Source: Lingula anatina
Lineage: Eukaryota > Brachiopoda > Lingulata > Lingulida > Lingulidae
DNA: 64,000 bases
Direction: 5' to 3'
NCBI RefSeq assembly: GCF_001039355.2
Contig: NW_019775702.1
Location: 776,697-840,696, forward strand
In this document: positions 1 through 12,511 of the stretch, piece after piece
How positions within the stretch are numbered: position 1 is the stretch's first letter
Layout: each line of letters starts with the position of its first letter
Made by a program: the position numbers and the translations under genes
The notes under the pieces: model-generated
The model's database searches: none
Told to the model about the DNA's origin: nothing
What the model saw: the letters and a program-made list of their open reading frames with translations, nothing else

Positions 1-1134
1 CTGCAATGCAATCTACCACTTTGCTACGGCCTACAGGCTTACGGTTTAAAAAATTTTGTCAAAACTTTAAGCTTGACAAAATTGTTGAGGCTACAGAGGC
101 TACTCGAGTTTGTTCTATTTTTTTATTATTAAAATGGGTTTGTCATATTATTTAAATTGGTTTAAATCAAGGAGACATCACGCAGCAAATGTAACCTTGG
201 CTTAAGCTCATAAGCAAAACTTATTTTTCAATATAAACCTTAGCTAAAATGTGGCAATATCTACATTTAACTCCATACAAAACACACTTGCAAACACTCA
301 CGCAAATACACACACATGTATGCAAACATACATGTAAACATGAACACAGACAATAATACTAATTCATGAAAACATTTGATTACTGGGTATTTTGCCCAAA
401 GACCCTTTTTCAGACCTAATATTGCCAGAATGAACTATTGACACTTACTGTATAAGAAGAAAAGGTCACCTCTGCAAATTGCTTCCTCAAACATGATTTA
501 TTGTAGAAACATTTTAAAGAGAAAATGATTATCCCCTAGCCTCCCAAGGCTTTGGAGAATCTTCTGATTTTCATTCATTTCTTTCATTCTCTCAACGTAT
601 CATGGGTCATGCTGAGGGGATTTAGCCAAGGACATAATCACCCAATCTATGAAGATAATATTGCCTGGAGAACTGACTAATGTTTGTATAAAGCTATTCT
701 AGGAAATGATTAGTGGAGAAACCTGTAGATTTCAAGACAAAATAGTGAAAATATTAAAGGCACAGGTTATTATTGTAAAAATGCATACAGTTTCCCTACA
801 TGGGATAAAATCACAAAAGGATATATAACTTACTTTTTATCAAACAAATGAGTCAGATACCATTAAATGACAATCTTACCACGGCAAATTAAGACTGCCT
901 CGCATGCATGTACAACTAGAGCAATTTGATGTGAAACTTTATTGTAGACAAATGCACCAATGAAGAGTCCTACTCTGCTTACACTCTATAAGTATCCAGG
1001 AATTTGTTTCTGATATCAAAACCTACATTCACATATTTATTAATTTTTCATGAATATGGAACCAGGCAAAAAACATCCAGTGACTAGTAAATGTAATGAG
1101 CAATATGAAGAAAAACAAATCTAAGAAACTCTAC
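1..1134. other. GOPC intron at left window edge
   Basis: AT-rich non-coding sequence downstream of GOPC exon 3. Bases 1-212 are outside the duplication. No further GOPC exon, RNA gene or recognisable element was found. Confidence 0.6.
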
Positions 1135-1310
1135 CTTCCAGCCAGCTCTTTATCCAGGTATTTAGCTGCTAGTCTGGCACCATAAACCTCACCCTGCATG
1201 GCAAGGATGTACTGCTTCAGTTCTTCATTTTCTTTCTTCATCTGTTTAAGTTCTGCTTCCAGTTGGGCTTCCATTACACCTTCCTGTTGTCTGGCCCCCA
1301 TTTCATCTTC
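1135..1310 (-). CDS. GOPC: GOPC coding exon 3, duplicate (haplotype A copy)
   Basis: Same 176-nt exon as 7429-7604, same translation and splice sites. Because this copy lies on the side of the N that continues toward the missing downstream exons, it is the one physically linked to the rest of GOPC. Confidence 0.88.
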
Positions 1311-1936
1311 CTGCACAAATTAAAGGCAGGTCTTTTGTCATAAAAAATTCATTTTAAGCAACTTAACAATTCCATGGTGTTCAATTATCTACCTTACTTT
1401 TAAAGCTGAAAATATAGGTTGCCTTGTTTAAATTTTTTGTTATATATATAAATAAAGACTTCAAGAAAAACATTTTTACAGGTTATTTCATATTTTCTTA
1501 GTGACAAACAGTTTCTTTTAATACCTGTCAATTATTTGTAATGCATCCGGGATTCCCTACTACATACAAGCTTTATTACCTTACCACCTGGATACATTTT
1601 AGCCTATTTTATCCTTTTTTAACTGGGAAAAGATCACAGCTGGTTTCAGAACTCATTACCAATTCAAGATAAAGATACAAAACTTATGGTGGTCGTTAGA
1701 GAACAAGTGTCAAAAAATTAAAGCTTATATTTATTCCCACATTTATAAGAAATACTTCCACTTGTCACTGTAGATTATGTATATAAGGTAATTATGAAAC
1801 ATATAATTACATTTGTGTTTGAAAGCCTGATATCACATAAGTGGGATAATAAGTCTTGATATATATTACATGTATGTATAACACAAGTAGTTTAGAGGGC
1901 CTGCAAAATGTACTGAAACATTTTAGTGCTCAATAA

Positions 1937-1967
<31 letters not shown>

Positions 1968-4900
1968 TTTTGATAAAACCTGTTGTAAAAAGTTATGACC
2001 TGCAGCAGACAGAAAATCACAGAAGGAAAAAAAACTCTGCTGATAAAATGCTGAAAAAGTGATAATCCTTTTCAATAATAACACAATGCTTTAAGAACTG
2101 TGCTGATAGCTACTCTGATAACTTAGAAATTCTTTAAATAGGAAATTACATTTTTACCCCAGAAATGCCACTATTTCAACAGCAAGATACACAAAGGCTT
2201 CGTTCACATGCAATGTCTATTTTCTATTTTCTATTTTCTATTTGCGGTATGTCTTATGATCACGGTCTGTGGCCTGAATATCCCGCGGCGTAATTACTGG
2301 CAGCGCGAGCCAGTTACTATAAGTTACTATAAGTAACTGGCTCGCGCTGCCAGTAATTACGCGGCGGGATATTCAGGCCACAGACCGTGATCATAAGATA
2401 GCGCAAATAGAAAATAGAAATTAGAAAATAGACATTGCATGTGAACGAAGCCAAAGTGTAACAATGTTTTCAGTCAAATAACATTTATAGATACCAGTTT
2501 TCAACAATCACATTTCCTTAATCAGTGGCACATAGTGACAGCAGTCTTGTGCTGTATTTCAAACAGATATTAATTTTAAAAATCACTTCATATTCATGAA
2601 CTCACTAATTTTTTCTTGATCGCCTCAGAATCAAACTCATGCCCAGCTTGCTTGTGTAGCTGTAGTTGTGCAGCATGGAGCTGTAGCAAGGTGTTGTGTA
2701 CTTCACGTTCCATGATACTCCTAGATGCACGTACTTCACACATTTCCGATCTCATGTCTAATAGCTGGGCCTATAGAAATGATAAGGATATCACCATCAG
2801 GGGCAGATACAGAGATATAATCTGACAATATTCTAAATTATTTTTGTTGACCTACCCTCTGTTTTTGACCGTCTTCTGACAGAAAAAATTAGATACCCAT
2901 CAATGTAAAGTTGAAAGACTCGGAAGACCCAGAAGATGGCCACAATCTGCCCCTGATCATGTCTGTTAAAGAATATAAAGCACAAATAAAATCAAAACTT
3001 ACCACAACAAGCAATTGCAATGTGTGTGCAAAACTATTTAATTACAACATCACATCACGTGTAAACCACTATATCATATTCTTCAAATTAGGTGTTCATC
3101 TCACTGGATTGTATTACTATTATAATATTCTAAAAGGACACTGTTCTTGCTTTTGTTAGTTTTGTATGAGATTTTATAGTTCAATTTTTTTGCATCACAC
3201 AGCTCCAAAGACAATTCTAACATAAATGGTTGACGACGTTACTTTTCTAACTTTTGAAAGTTTTTACTGATCTGAAAAAATTAACCTATTTTGTAATTTC
3301 ATAGCTTCAGTTTTATCACTGCTTTGACTCAATTCAAAAGCAATGCTCTCTTTTTCTAAGAGAAAATATTTTTCCTTTTATATCAAAGACCATCTTTCAT
3401 AGTTCATATTATTAATATAAGCTATGGTATCAGAATAATTTTTCTATTAGGGTTTATAACTGAGTTATCCTTAATACAGAGAACTTACTGGCAACCCAGC
3501 TCACCAGCTGGCAAACAAAGTTTCCCCGAGAGAGACAAATAAGCCAGCTGATGACTGATTACAACTTTGTATGATCTGTTTTTTCCAAAGAACAGAGACC
3601 TATCTTTTCCTGGTCCAGGATCACAAGCTACAGTTTTTTTTGCCTTTCAAAGTATCTAATTTGGCTTCTAGGGTAGAAAATTTGATCCTACGAATAAGAC
3701 CAATTAGCTGAAAATAAATAAATAAATAAAATTTAAAATAGAAAAGAAAAAGCGGTTCATTTGCCCAAACTAAAATTAAATACTAGTATTTCATACCAAT
3801 GATGGTAAATATTTAATATGCAAGGATAATACCAATGAGCAGAGAATATGGATCACATTTGCATTGCATCTTGGTTGCAAAAATGAATGATAATTGCATG
3901 AAAACCATAATTTCTTCAGAGATTTTGGTCCTTATTCATGAACAAAATCTTAAGTCAAAATTCAGTCTCAGCTAAACTTACAAAGGATATAAGCTTTCCA
4001 TCAATCTAAGTTGCTTTGTGATATACAAAAATGTAACTTGAGCAAAAAGAAAAAAAGGGCATTGACTAAACTATCTGCTTCAACAGTGAAATTGACTTGG
4101 CATAAACGTAATCATTTTCCAATAATCAAGAGTGTTTAGTGTACCCACGAGGCAATATTGATTTCTGTGAAAAAAGATTAGTCGTGATAAATCGACCACA
4201 ATACACAAATTACAAATGGCACCACTCCATGAAATGGCTAAAGGGAAAGATTGGACACTATATTCCTTGCAGAATAGACAAAACACATGGCGGTCATTTT
4301 TGACCTGTAATTCAATTTTGAAAGATGATTCACATATACATATTATATATAAATACATAAATTAAGTCTTTCAGTGTTCGTGAAAGTGCCATATTCAGTT
4401 TAGTCCAAGTATTAGCATAACATCTGTTATTAATAACATTCACTTTATGGCAGACGCATTTATTGCTTAATTACAATTAACACATCAATATTTAAAAATG
4501 AGAATAACTGAGAAAGACCAACATCTGTAATACCATTGAGTGACAGCCGTTTTTTTTTTTTTTTAATTCTTCCCAAAACTCATTATAAAATGCCAAAGTT
4601 ACATTAAGATATGTAACATTTTTCTTGTGTTATTCAGTCTTCATGAGCAGCACAGTCAAAAAAATGCCTGCCAATTCAACCACACTGCAACAAAATCACT
4701 CTGTGATGAGTTCAGATGTGAAAGAAAATCGATATACTGAAGACAGTTTAAGCCTGAAAAAGTCATTAAAACTCTATAGCTATTCTCTGAAGACATCGGC
4801 CTATGTCTGATGAATGCATGTCAGCAAGTATGCTCATCTGACATGTTATGGAAAAATACCCTAGTTTTCAGGTGAAATTTGACATGGGTACAATAATCAT

Positions 4901-7900
4901 TCCTTAATTTCTTCTGAATAAAAGTATAACCTGTGTTTAAGCATAGAAGCGTTCTCTACTTCTATGGTTTAAAGCACCATTATTTCACTGAATATTTTTA
5001 ATTATCAAAATTGTAGAATACATAAAATTTAAAAAATAAACACCTAATACTAATAGCTAATCTGTTGCTACCTGGAAACCATAATTTTCACCTTTATATT
5101 ATCTTAATCTGCCTTTTGTTCATATATTTTAATAAGTAGATGTAAACTAAACAGACAGAAGAGGTTGTTTTTTTTCCATTCCTGAAATATTTGAAATCCA
5201 TTTCCAAAGAGCTCTCCAAATATTACAAGACAAGATACAAATGAACCCAAATTTGACAATCAGTTGAAACTTTCAACCCCACCAAAAACAATAATGATAT
5301 TCATTTGGTTAAATGACCAACAAGTTGAATTACAGATAACAATCATATTCAAGGAGAAACATGACAAATAACCATAAGATCATACAGACAATCACTTTAT
5401 ATATATATATATATATAAAGCATTGCTGGAAAATGATTTGTATAAAATCATACAAAAAAATCAACCACTGTTCACCCTATACACCCCTGAGCCTAAACTT
5501 TAGACAACTGATCATTCATGTCTCCTTTATGCTTGTACTATTTACTCCTTTATTTTCAAGGTGTATAGCTGTTTTTAACAGTACTCATGCCAATTAAATT
5601 TTTATATACCAGTAAAAAAAAACTTGGCTTTCAATCAGCAGTGTATGCCTCATGAGGGTTAAAGGGAAAGGAAGTGAGAACATCTGATTCTGACTACATG
5701 CAGAAATCACAGACAATTACCATCTTGCTTTCAGCTGTAAGCATGGGAACTAGTTTTATATAAAAATATACTAGGGAAGTAGCATTACCTGGAGGCTGAT
5801 AAATTATTGGGATTTAAATCTACTGTTAAAAAATTGCTGTTTTATTAAATACAGACATCACAAAGCTTCTCTCCTAATCAAAATCAAGCATAAGTGAAGT
5901 CTGGCCAGCAATTTTGATGAAATTTTAGCATTTATTGACTCAAAACGGGACAGCAAACTCATTTGGTGCCAAGTCTGGTAGTTGGGTAGGCCTGACCCTC
6001 CTCTGAAGTGTATGAATTGTGCGTGTGTGTATTTACATATATAATTTTTTTTTCAGCTACTGATATGCTTCATCTTTTTTCCCCTGGATTTCATACCTGC
6101 AGTGGTTCAAACATGCCTTGTCATTTTAAGTGAAGGAAAAACGGGTAAGCTGCATCCTATATCATGGATTAATTGTCTCAAAAAAGGGGGGGGGGGCTAA
6201 AATATCTACTGTATATTTCGACAGGTGGCTGAGGCCCTTGAGCCTGCAATACTTTCAGAGTTTCTGGGCCATCTGACTATATAACAAAATCCACAATGTT
6301 ATTACATTAAACAAACACACAATGACACATGCACTACTAGCAGTAGACACAAAAGAATGGGGATTCCCAATTACCCACTGAGTGGAATCTACAAATCGGC
6401 CTTTCCCAATATGTTTTTTTCATCTTTTATAACATTCTTGGGGACTTTGAAGGCAGAAATGACAAATGTTGAAAGTTATTAGTCAAAGATATTTTCAAAA
6501 TTTTNAGCAAAACTTATTTTTCAATATAAACCTTAGCTAAAATGTGGCAATATCTACATTTAACTCCATACAAAACACACTTGCAAACACTCACGCAAAT
6601 ACACACACATGTATGCAAACATACATGTAAACATGAACACAGACAATAATACTAATTCATGAAAACATTTGATTACTGGGTATTTTGCCCAAAGACCCTT
6701 TTTCAGACCTAATATTGCCAGAATGAACTATTGACACTTACTGTATGAGAAGAAAAGGTCACCTCTGCAAATTGCTTCCTCAAACATGATTTATTGTAGA
6801 AACATTTTAAAGAGAAAATGATTATCCCCTAGCCTCCCAAGGCTTTGGAGAATCTTCTGATTTTCATTCATTTCTTTCATTCTCTCAACGTATCATGGGT
6901 CATGCTGAGGGGATTTAGCCAAGGACATAATCACCCAATCTCTAAAGATAATATTGCACGGAGAACTGACTAATGTTTGTATAAAGATATTCTAGGAAAT
7001 GATTAGTGGAGAAACCTGTAGATTTCAAGACAAAATAGTGAAAATATTAAAGGCACAGGTTGTAATTGTAAAAATGCATACAGTTTCTCTACATGGGATA
7101 AAATCACAAAAGGATAAAGGAACTTACTTTTTATCAAACAAATGAGTCAGATACCATTAAATGACAATCTTACCACGGCAAATTAAGACTGCCTGGCATG
7201 CATGTACAACTAGAGCAATTTGATGTGAAGCTTTATTGTAGACAAATGCACCAATGAAGAGTCCTACTCTGCTTACACTCTATAAGTATCCAGGAATTTG
7301 TTTCTGATATCAAAACCTACATTCACATATTTATTAATTTTTCATGAATATGGAACCAGGCAAAAAACATCTAGTGACTACTAAATGTAATGAGCAATAT
7401 GAAGAAAAACAAATCTAAAAAACTCTACCTTCCAGCCAGCTCTTTATCCAGGTATTTAGCTGCTAGTCTGGCACCATAAACCTCACCCTGCATGGCAAGG
7501 ATGTACTGCTTCAGTTCTTCATTTTCTTTCTTCATCTGTTTAAGTTCTGCTTCCAGTTGGGCTTCCATTACACCTTCCTGTTGTCTGGCCCCCATTTCAT
7601 CTTCCTGCACAAATTAAAGGCAGGTCTTTTGTCATAAAAAATTCATTTTAAGCAACTTAACAATTCCATGGTGTTCAATTATCTACCTTACTTTTAAAGC
7701 TGAAAATATAGGTTGCCTTGTTTAAATTTTTTGTTATATATATAAATAAAGACTTCAAGAAAACCATTTTTACAGGTTATTTCATATTTTCTTAGTGACA
7801 AACAGTTTCTTTTAATACCTGTCAATTATTTGTGATGCATCCGGGATTCCCTACTACATACAAGCTTTATTACCTTACCACCTGGATACATTTTAGCCTA

Positions 7901-10900
7901 TTTTATCCTTTTTTAACTGGGAAAAGATCACAGCTGGTTTCAGAACTCATTACCAATTCAAGATAAAGTTACAAAACTTATGGTGGTCGTTAGAGAACAA
8001 GTGTCAAAAAATTAAAGCTTATATTTTTGATAAAACCTGTTGTAAAAAGTTATGACCTGCAGCAGACAGAAAATCACAGAAGGAAAAAAACTCTGCTGAT
8101 AAAATGCTGAAAAAGTGATAATCCTTTTCAATAATAACACAATGCTTTAAGAACTGTGCTGATAGCTACTCTGATAACTTAGAAATTCTTTAAATAGGAA
8201 ATTACATTTTTACCCCAGAAATGCCACTATTTCAACAGCAAGATACACAAAGTGTAACAATGTTTTCAGTCAAATAACATTTATAGATACCAGTTTTCAA
8301 CAATCACATTTCCTTAATCAGTGGCACATAGTGACAGCAGTCTTGTGCTGTATTTCAAACAGATGTTAATTTTAAAAATCACTTCATATTCATGAACTCA
8401 CTAATTTTTTCTTGATCGCCTCAGAATCAAACTCATGCCCAGCTTGCTTGTGTAGCTGTAGTTGTGCAGCATGGAGCTGTAGCAAGGTGTTGTGTACTTC
8501 ACGTTCCATGATACTCCTAGATGCACGTACTTCACACATTTCCGATCTCATGTCTAATAGCTGGGCCTATAGAAATGATAAGGATATCACCATCAGGGGC
8601 AGATACAGAGATATAATCTGACAATATTCTAAATTATTTTTGTTGACCTACCCCCTGTTTTTGACCGTCTTCTGACAGAAAAAATTAGATACCCATCAAT
8701 GTAAAGTTGAAAGACTCGGAAGACCCAGAAGATGGCCACAATCTGCCCCTGATCATGTCTGTTAAAGAATATAAAGCACAAATAAAATCAGAACTTTCCA
8801 CAACAAGCAATTGCAATGTGTGTGCAAAACTATTTAATTACAACATCACATCACGTGTAAACCACTATATCATATTCTTCAAATTAGGTGTTCATCTCAC
8901 TGGATTGTATTACTATTATAATATGCTAAAAGGACACTGTTCTTGCTTCTGTTAGTTTTGTATGAGATTTTATAGTTTTATTTTTTTGCATCACACAGCT
9001 CCAAAGACAATTCTAACATAAATGGTTGACGGTGTTACTTTTCTAACTTTTGAAATTTTTTACTGATCTGAAAAATTTAACCTATTTTGTAATTTCATAG
9101 CTTCAGTTTTATCACTGCTTTGATTCAATTCAAAAGCAATTCTCTCTTTTTCTAAGAGAAAATATTTTTCCTTTTATATCAAAGACCACCTTTCATAGTT
9201 CATATTATTAATATAAGCTATGGTATCAGAATAATTTTTCTATTAGGGTTTATAACTGAGTTATCCTTAATACAGAGAACTTACTGGCAACCCAGCTCAC
9301 CAGCTGGCAAACAAAGTTTCCCCGAGAGAGACAAATAAGCCAGCTGATGACTGATTACAACTTTGTATGATCTGTTTTTTCCAAAGAACAGAGACCTATC
9401 TTTTCCTGGTCCAGGATCACAAGCTACAGTTTTTTTTTGCCTTTCAAAGTATCTAATTTGGCTTCTAGGGTAGAAAATTTGATCCTACGAATAAGACCAA
9501 TTAGCTGAAAATAAATAAATAAATAAAATTTAAAACAGAAAAGAAAAAGCGGTTCATTTGCCCAAACTAAAATTAAATACTAGTATTTCATACCAATGAT
9601 GGTAAATATTTAATATGCAAGGATAATACCAATGAGCAGAGAATATGGATCACATTTGCATTGCATCTTGGTTGCAAAAATGAATGATAATTGCATGAAA
9701 ACCATAATTTCTTCAGAGATTTTGGTCCTTATTCATGAACAAAATCTTAAGTCAAAATTCAGTCTCAGCTAAACTTACTAAGGATATAAGCTTTCTATCA
9801 ATCTAAGTTGCTTTGTGATATACAAAAATGTAGCTTTAGCAAAAAGAAAAAAAGGGCATTGACTAAACTATCTGCTTCAACAGTGAAATTGACTTGGCAT
9901 AAACGTAATCATTTTCCAATAATCAAGAGTGTTTAGTGTACCCACGAGGCAATATTGATTTCTGTGAAAAAAGATTAGTCGTGATAAATCGACCACAATA
10001 CACAAATTACAAATGGCACCACTCCATGAAATGGCTAAAGGGAAAGATTGGACACTATATTCCTTGCAGAATAGACAAAACACATGGAGGTCATTTTTGA
10101 CCTGTAATTCAATTTTGAAAGATGATTCACATATACATATTATATATAAATACATAAATTAAGTCTTTCAGTGTTCGTGAAAGTGCCATATTCAGTTTAG
10201 TCCAAGTATTAGCATAACATCTGTTATTAATAACATTCACTTTATGGCAGACGCATTTATTGCTTAATTACAATTAACACATCAATATTTAAAAATGAGA
10301 ATAACTGAGAAAGACCAACATCTGTAACAAGTACCATTGAGTGACAGCCGTTTTTTTTTTTTAATTCTTCCCAAAACTCATTATAAAATGCCAAAGTTAC
10401 ATTAAGATATGTCACATTTTTCTTGTGTTATTCAGTCTTCATGAGCAGCACAGTCATAAAAATGCCTGCCAATTCAACCACACTGCAACAAAATCACTCT
10501 GTGATGAGTTCAGATGTGAAAGAAAATCGATATACTGAAGACAGTTTAAGCCTGAAAAAGTCATTAAAACTCTATAGCTATTCTCTGAAGACATCGGCCT
10601 ATGTCTGATGAATGCATGTCAGCAAGTATGCTCATCTGACATGTTATGGAAAAATACCCTAGTTTTCAGGCGAAATTTGACATGGGTACAATAATCATTC
10701 CTTAATTTCTTCTGAATAAAAGTATAACCTGTGTTTAAGCATAGAAGCTTTCTCTACTTCTATGGTTTAAAGAACCATTATTTCACTGAATTTTTTTAAT
10801 TATCAAAATAGTAGAATATATAAAATTTAAAAAATAAACACCTAATACTAGTAGCTAATCTGTTGCTACCTGGAAACCATAATTTTCACCTTTATATTAT

Positions 10901-12508
10901 CTTAATCTGCCTTTTGTTCATATATTTTAATAAGTAGATGTAAACTAAACAGACAGAAGAGGTTGTTTTTTTTTCCATTCATGAAATATTTGAAATCCAT
11001 TTCCAAAGAGCTCTCCAAATATTACAAGACAAGACACAAATGAACCCAAATTTGACAATCAGTTGAAACTTTCAACCCCACCAAAAACAATTCATTTGGT
11101 TAAATGACCAACAAGTTAAATTACAGATAACAATTATATTCAAGGAGAAACATGACAAATAACCATAAGATCATACAGACAATCACTTTATATATATAAA
11201 GCACTGGTGGAAAATGATTTGTATAAAATCATACAAAAAAATCAACCACTGTTCACCCTATACACCCCTGAGCCTAAACTTTAGACAACTGATCATTCAT
11301 GTCTCCTTTATGCTTGTACTATTTACTCCTTTATTTTCAAAGTGTATAGCTATTTTTAACAGTACTCATGCCAATTAAATTTTTATACACCAGTAAAAAA
11401 AAACTTGGCTTTCAATCAGCAGTGTATGCCTCATGAGGGTTAAAGGGAAAGGAAGTGAGAACATCTGATTCTGACTACATGCAGAAATTACAGACAATTA
11501 CCATCTTGCTTTCAGTTGTAAGCATGGGAACTAGTTTTATATAAAAATATACTAGGGAAGTAGCATTACCTGGAGGCTGATAAATTATTGGGATTTAAAT
11601 CTACTGTTAAAAAAATTGCTGTTTTATTATACAGACATCACAAAGCTTCTCTCCTAATCAAAATCAAGCATAAGTGAAGTCTGGCCAGCAATTTTGATGA
11701 AATTTTAGCATTTATTGACTCAAAAGGGGACAGCAAACTCATTCGGTGCCAAGTCTGGTAGTTGGGTAGGCCTGACCCTTCTCTGAAGTGTATGAATTGT
11801 GCGTGTGTGTATACATATATAATTTTTTTTTCAGCTACTGATATGCTTCATCTTTTTTCCCCTGGATTTCATACCTGCAGTGGTTCAAACATGCCTTGTC
11901 ATTTTAAGTGAAGGAAAAACGGGTAAGCTGCATCCTATCATGGATTAATTGTCTCAAAAAAGGGGGGGCTAAAATATCTACTGTAAATTTCGACAGGCGG
12001 CTGAGGCCCTTGAGCCTGCAATACTTTCAGAGTTTTTGCGCCATCTGACTATATAACAAAATCCACAATGTTATTACATTAAACAAACACACAATGACAC
12101 ATGCACTACTAGCAGTAGACACAAAAGAATGGGGATTCCCAATTACCCACTGAGTGGAATCTACAAATCGGCCTTTCCCAATATGTTTCTTTCATCTTTT
12201 ATAACATTTTGGGGGACTTTGAAGGCAGAAATGACAAATGTTGAAAGTTATTAGTCAAAGATATTTTCAAAATTTTCATTAGCACAACAAACCTCCAATT
12301 TCGCATTGGTCTGGAAAATAGTCTGCGCCTTGTGACAGAGCTGTGCAAATGCTGCGCTGAGAGCGGTCATTTTCTGTCGACCATCAAAGGTGAGATCTGC
12401 TTGGTCAGGGTCAATATCTCCCAGTAACAGATCCAGATCTACAAAAGCTTTGTCAAACTCTTTCTCCAAAATCTCTAGCCACCGGAATGACAGCGTAGAT
12501 GCCGCCAT
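1135..12508 (-). CDS. GOPC: GOPC (PIST/FIG/CAL), 5' part of the gene; Golgi PDZ and coiled-coil adaptor
   Basis: GOPC is a peripheral Golgi/trans-Golgi adaptor that binds membrane-protein C-termini through a PDZ domain and TC10/syntaxin-6/golgin partners through coiled coils (family knowledge). The window shows only its N-terminal part. The joined exons 12293-12508, 8402-8566 and 7429-7604 encode about 185 residues: an N-terminal block with [20 protein letters not shown] and [15 protein letters not shown], then two coiled-coil exons, the second ending [17 protein letters not shown]. These match the vertebrate GOPC order. The linker between the coiled-coil exons is several residues shorter than in human GOPC, so a small exon could be missing. 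The PDZ exons must lie left of position 1. Exons 2 and 3 occur again at 2606-2770 and 1135-1310; including both pairs gives a frameshift and quick stop, so only one pair belongs to a transcript. Confidence 0.93.
1733..1961 (+). mobile_element. ATT-tailed retroposon-like insertion, haplotype A only
   Basis: A 229-bp insertion ends in an (ATT)n run and is flanked by the 8-bp direct repeat TTATATTT (1725-1732 and 1962-1969). The empty site, with one TTATATTT, is present in copy B near 8025. The microsatellite tail and variable-type target duplication suggest a SINE or truncated LINE; I do not recognise the family. Confidence 0.75.
2196..2452. mobile_element. 257-bp hairpin MITE, copy 1 (polymorphic)
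   Basis: The element is a near-perfect inverted repeat over its whole length, with ends GGCTTCGTTCACATGCAATG and the reverse complement, and its centre near 2325. It interrupts a site intact in copy B (near 8249). The flanking duplication is AAA if the element starts with GGCTTCG, or CAAAG if it starts one base further in. The nested copies at 56847 and 58810 fit a 3-bp TTA duplication, which favours a PIF/Harbinger-type origin. No coding capacity. Confidence 0.88.
2606..2770 (-). CDS. GOPC: GOPC coding exon 2, duplicate (haplotype A copy)
   Basis: This repeats the 165-nt exon at 8402-8566 with the same splice sites and the same translation. It is part of the 213-6504 block that duplicates 6506-12276. 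Most probably it is the other allele rather than an extra exon: after exon 3 (phase 2) this phase-0 exon would be read out of frame and hit TAG at its fifth codon. Confidence 0.88.
2798..2955. mobile_element. 158-bp MITE with CAGGGGC termini, GOPC intron (haplotype A)
   Basis: Short inverted termini CAGGGGCAGAT (left) and ATCTGCCCCTG (right) bound 158 bp. Homologous elements of exactly the same length lie at 8594-8751 (the allelic copy) and, in opposite orientation and diverged, at 38816-38973. CAGGGGC ends recall hAT elements, but a clean 8-bp target duplication is not visible. It ends 27 bp from the acceptor of GOPC exon 2. Confidence 0.7.
2956..6504. other. GOPC intron 1, haplotype A part
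   Basis: Non-coding AT-rich DNA, with a TA microsatellite near 5398-5418 and an A6-G11 run near 6181. Short ORFs (for example 4625-4810) are kept in both copies but have no codon bias, domain or splice context to support them. Confidence 0.6.
6505..6505. other. single ambiguous base at duplication junction (assembly join)
   Basis: One N separates the end of copy A from the first base of copy B. It probably marks a collapsed gap or contig join rather than a base uncertainty. Confidence 0.8.
7429..7604 (-). CDS. GOPC: GOPC coding exon 3 (haplotype B copy)
   Basis: After a tttgtgcag acceptor the exon reads [20 protein letters not shown] and ends KYLDKELAG plus two bases (phase 2) before gtagag. 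The heptad-rich [12 protein letters not shown] part and the [18 protein letters not shown] end are diagnostic of GOPC. Translation is identical to the copy at 1135-1310. Confidence 0.93.
8402..8566 (-). CDS. GOPC: GOPC coding exon 2 (haplotype B copy)
   Basis: The exon encodes 55 residues beginning [10 protein letters not shown] and ending AIKKKL, phase 0 at both ends, with acceptor ctatag and donor gtgagt. It carries the HxxLLQLHxxQLQLH coiled-coil segment typical of GOPC. It is continuous with exon 1 in the same N-free stretch, so it is the copy to prefer. The coding sequence is identical to the copy at 2606-2770. Confidence 0.93.
8594..8751. mobile_element. 158-bp MITE with CAGGGGC termini, GOPC intron (haplotype B)
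   Basis: Allelic copy of the element at 2798-2955, so the insertion predates the split of the two haplotypes. Confidence 0.7.
8752..12292. other. GOPC intron 1, haplotype B part
   Basis: Same content as 2956-6504, with a shorter TA run near 11186 and a shorter G run near 11960. It joins GOPC exon 1 directly. Nothing else recognised. Confidence 0.6.
12293..12508 (-). CDS. GOPC: GOPC coding exon 1
   Basis: This exon encodes 72 residues from MAAST to AKLE and ends in phase 0 before a gtttgt donor. The start codon lies within an ATGGCGGC context and directly precedes the conserved [15 protein letters not shown] block, so no other start is needed. It is the only copy of exon 1; the upstream-side duplication ends at 12276, just beyond the donor. 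Confidence 0.95.
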
Positions 12509-12511
12509 CTT
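12501..12511 (-). promoter_or_regulatory. YY1-type element over the GOPC start codon
   Basis: On the minus strand the sequence reads AAGATGGCGGC, an exact match to the AANATGGCGGC YY1 consensus, and its ATG is the GOPC initiation codon. YY1 sites just downstream of the transcription start are common in short-5'UTR housekeeping genes. Binding is inferred. Confidence 0.6.

Larger units (their letters stand above)
213..6504. repeat. large direct duplication, copy A (probable second haplotype)
   Basis: From 213 the sequence is repeated almost base for base from 6506. Copy A stops at a single N (6505), exactly where copy B starts. The copies differ by scattered SNPs, microsatellite lengths (for example the TA run near 5400 and the G run near 6186) and two insertions present only here (1733-1961 and 2196-2452). 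Conserved coding exons, clean allelic insertions and the N at the junction point to two haplotypes assembled in tandem. Confidence 0.9.
6506..12276. repeat. large direct duplication, copy B
   Basis: Partner of 213-6504. It runs on without a break into the unique GOPC exon 1 region, ending its similarity at 12276 where copy A meets the N. It lacks the hairpin MITE and the ATT-tailed insertion, so it preserves both empty target sites. Confidence 0.9.

Noticed and set aside
4625-4810. 61-codon ORF, conserved at 10423-10608
   Set aside because: Conserved only because the block is duplicated; differs by a non-conservative Lys/Ile, no domain, no splice or promoter context.
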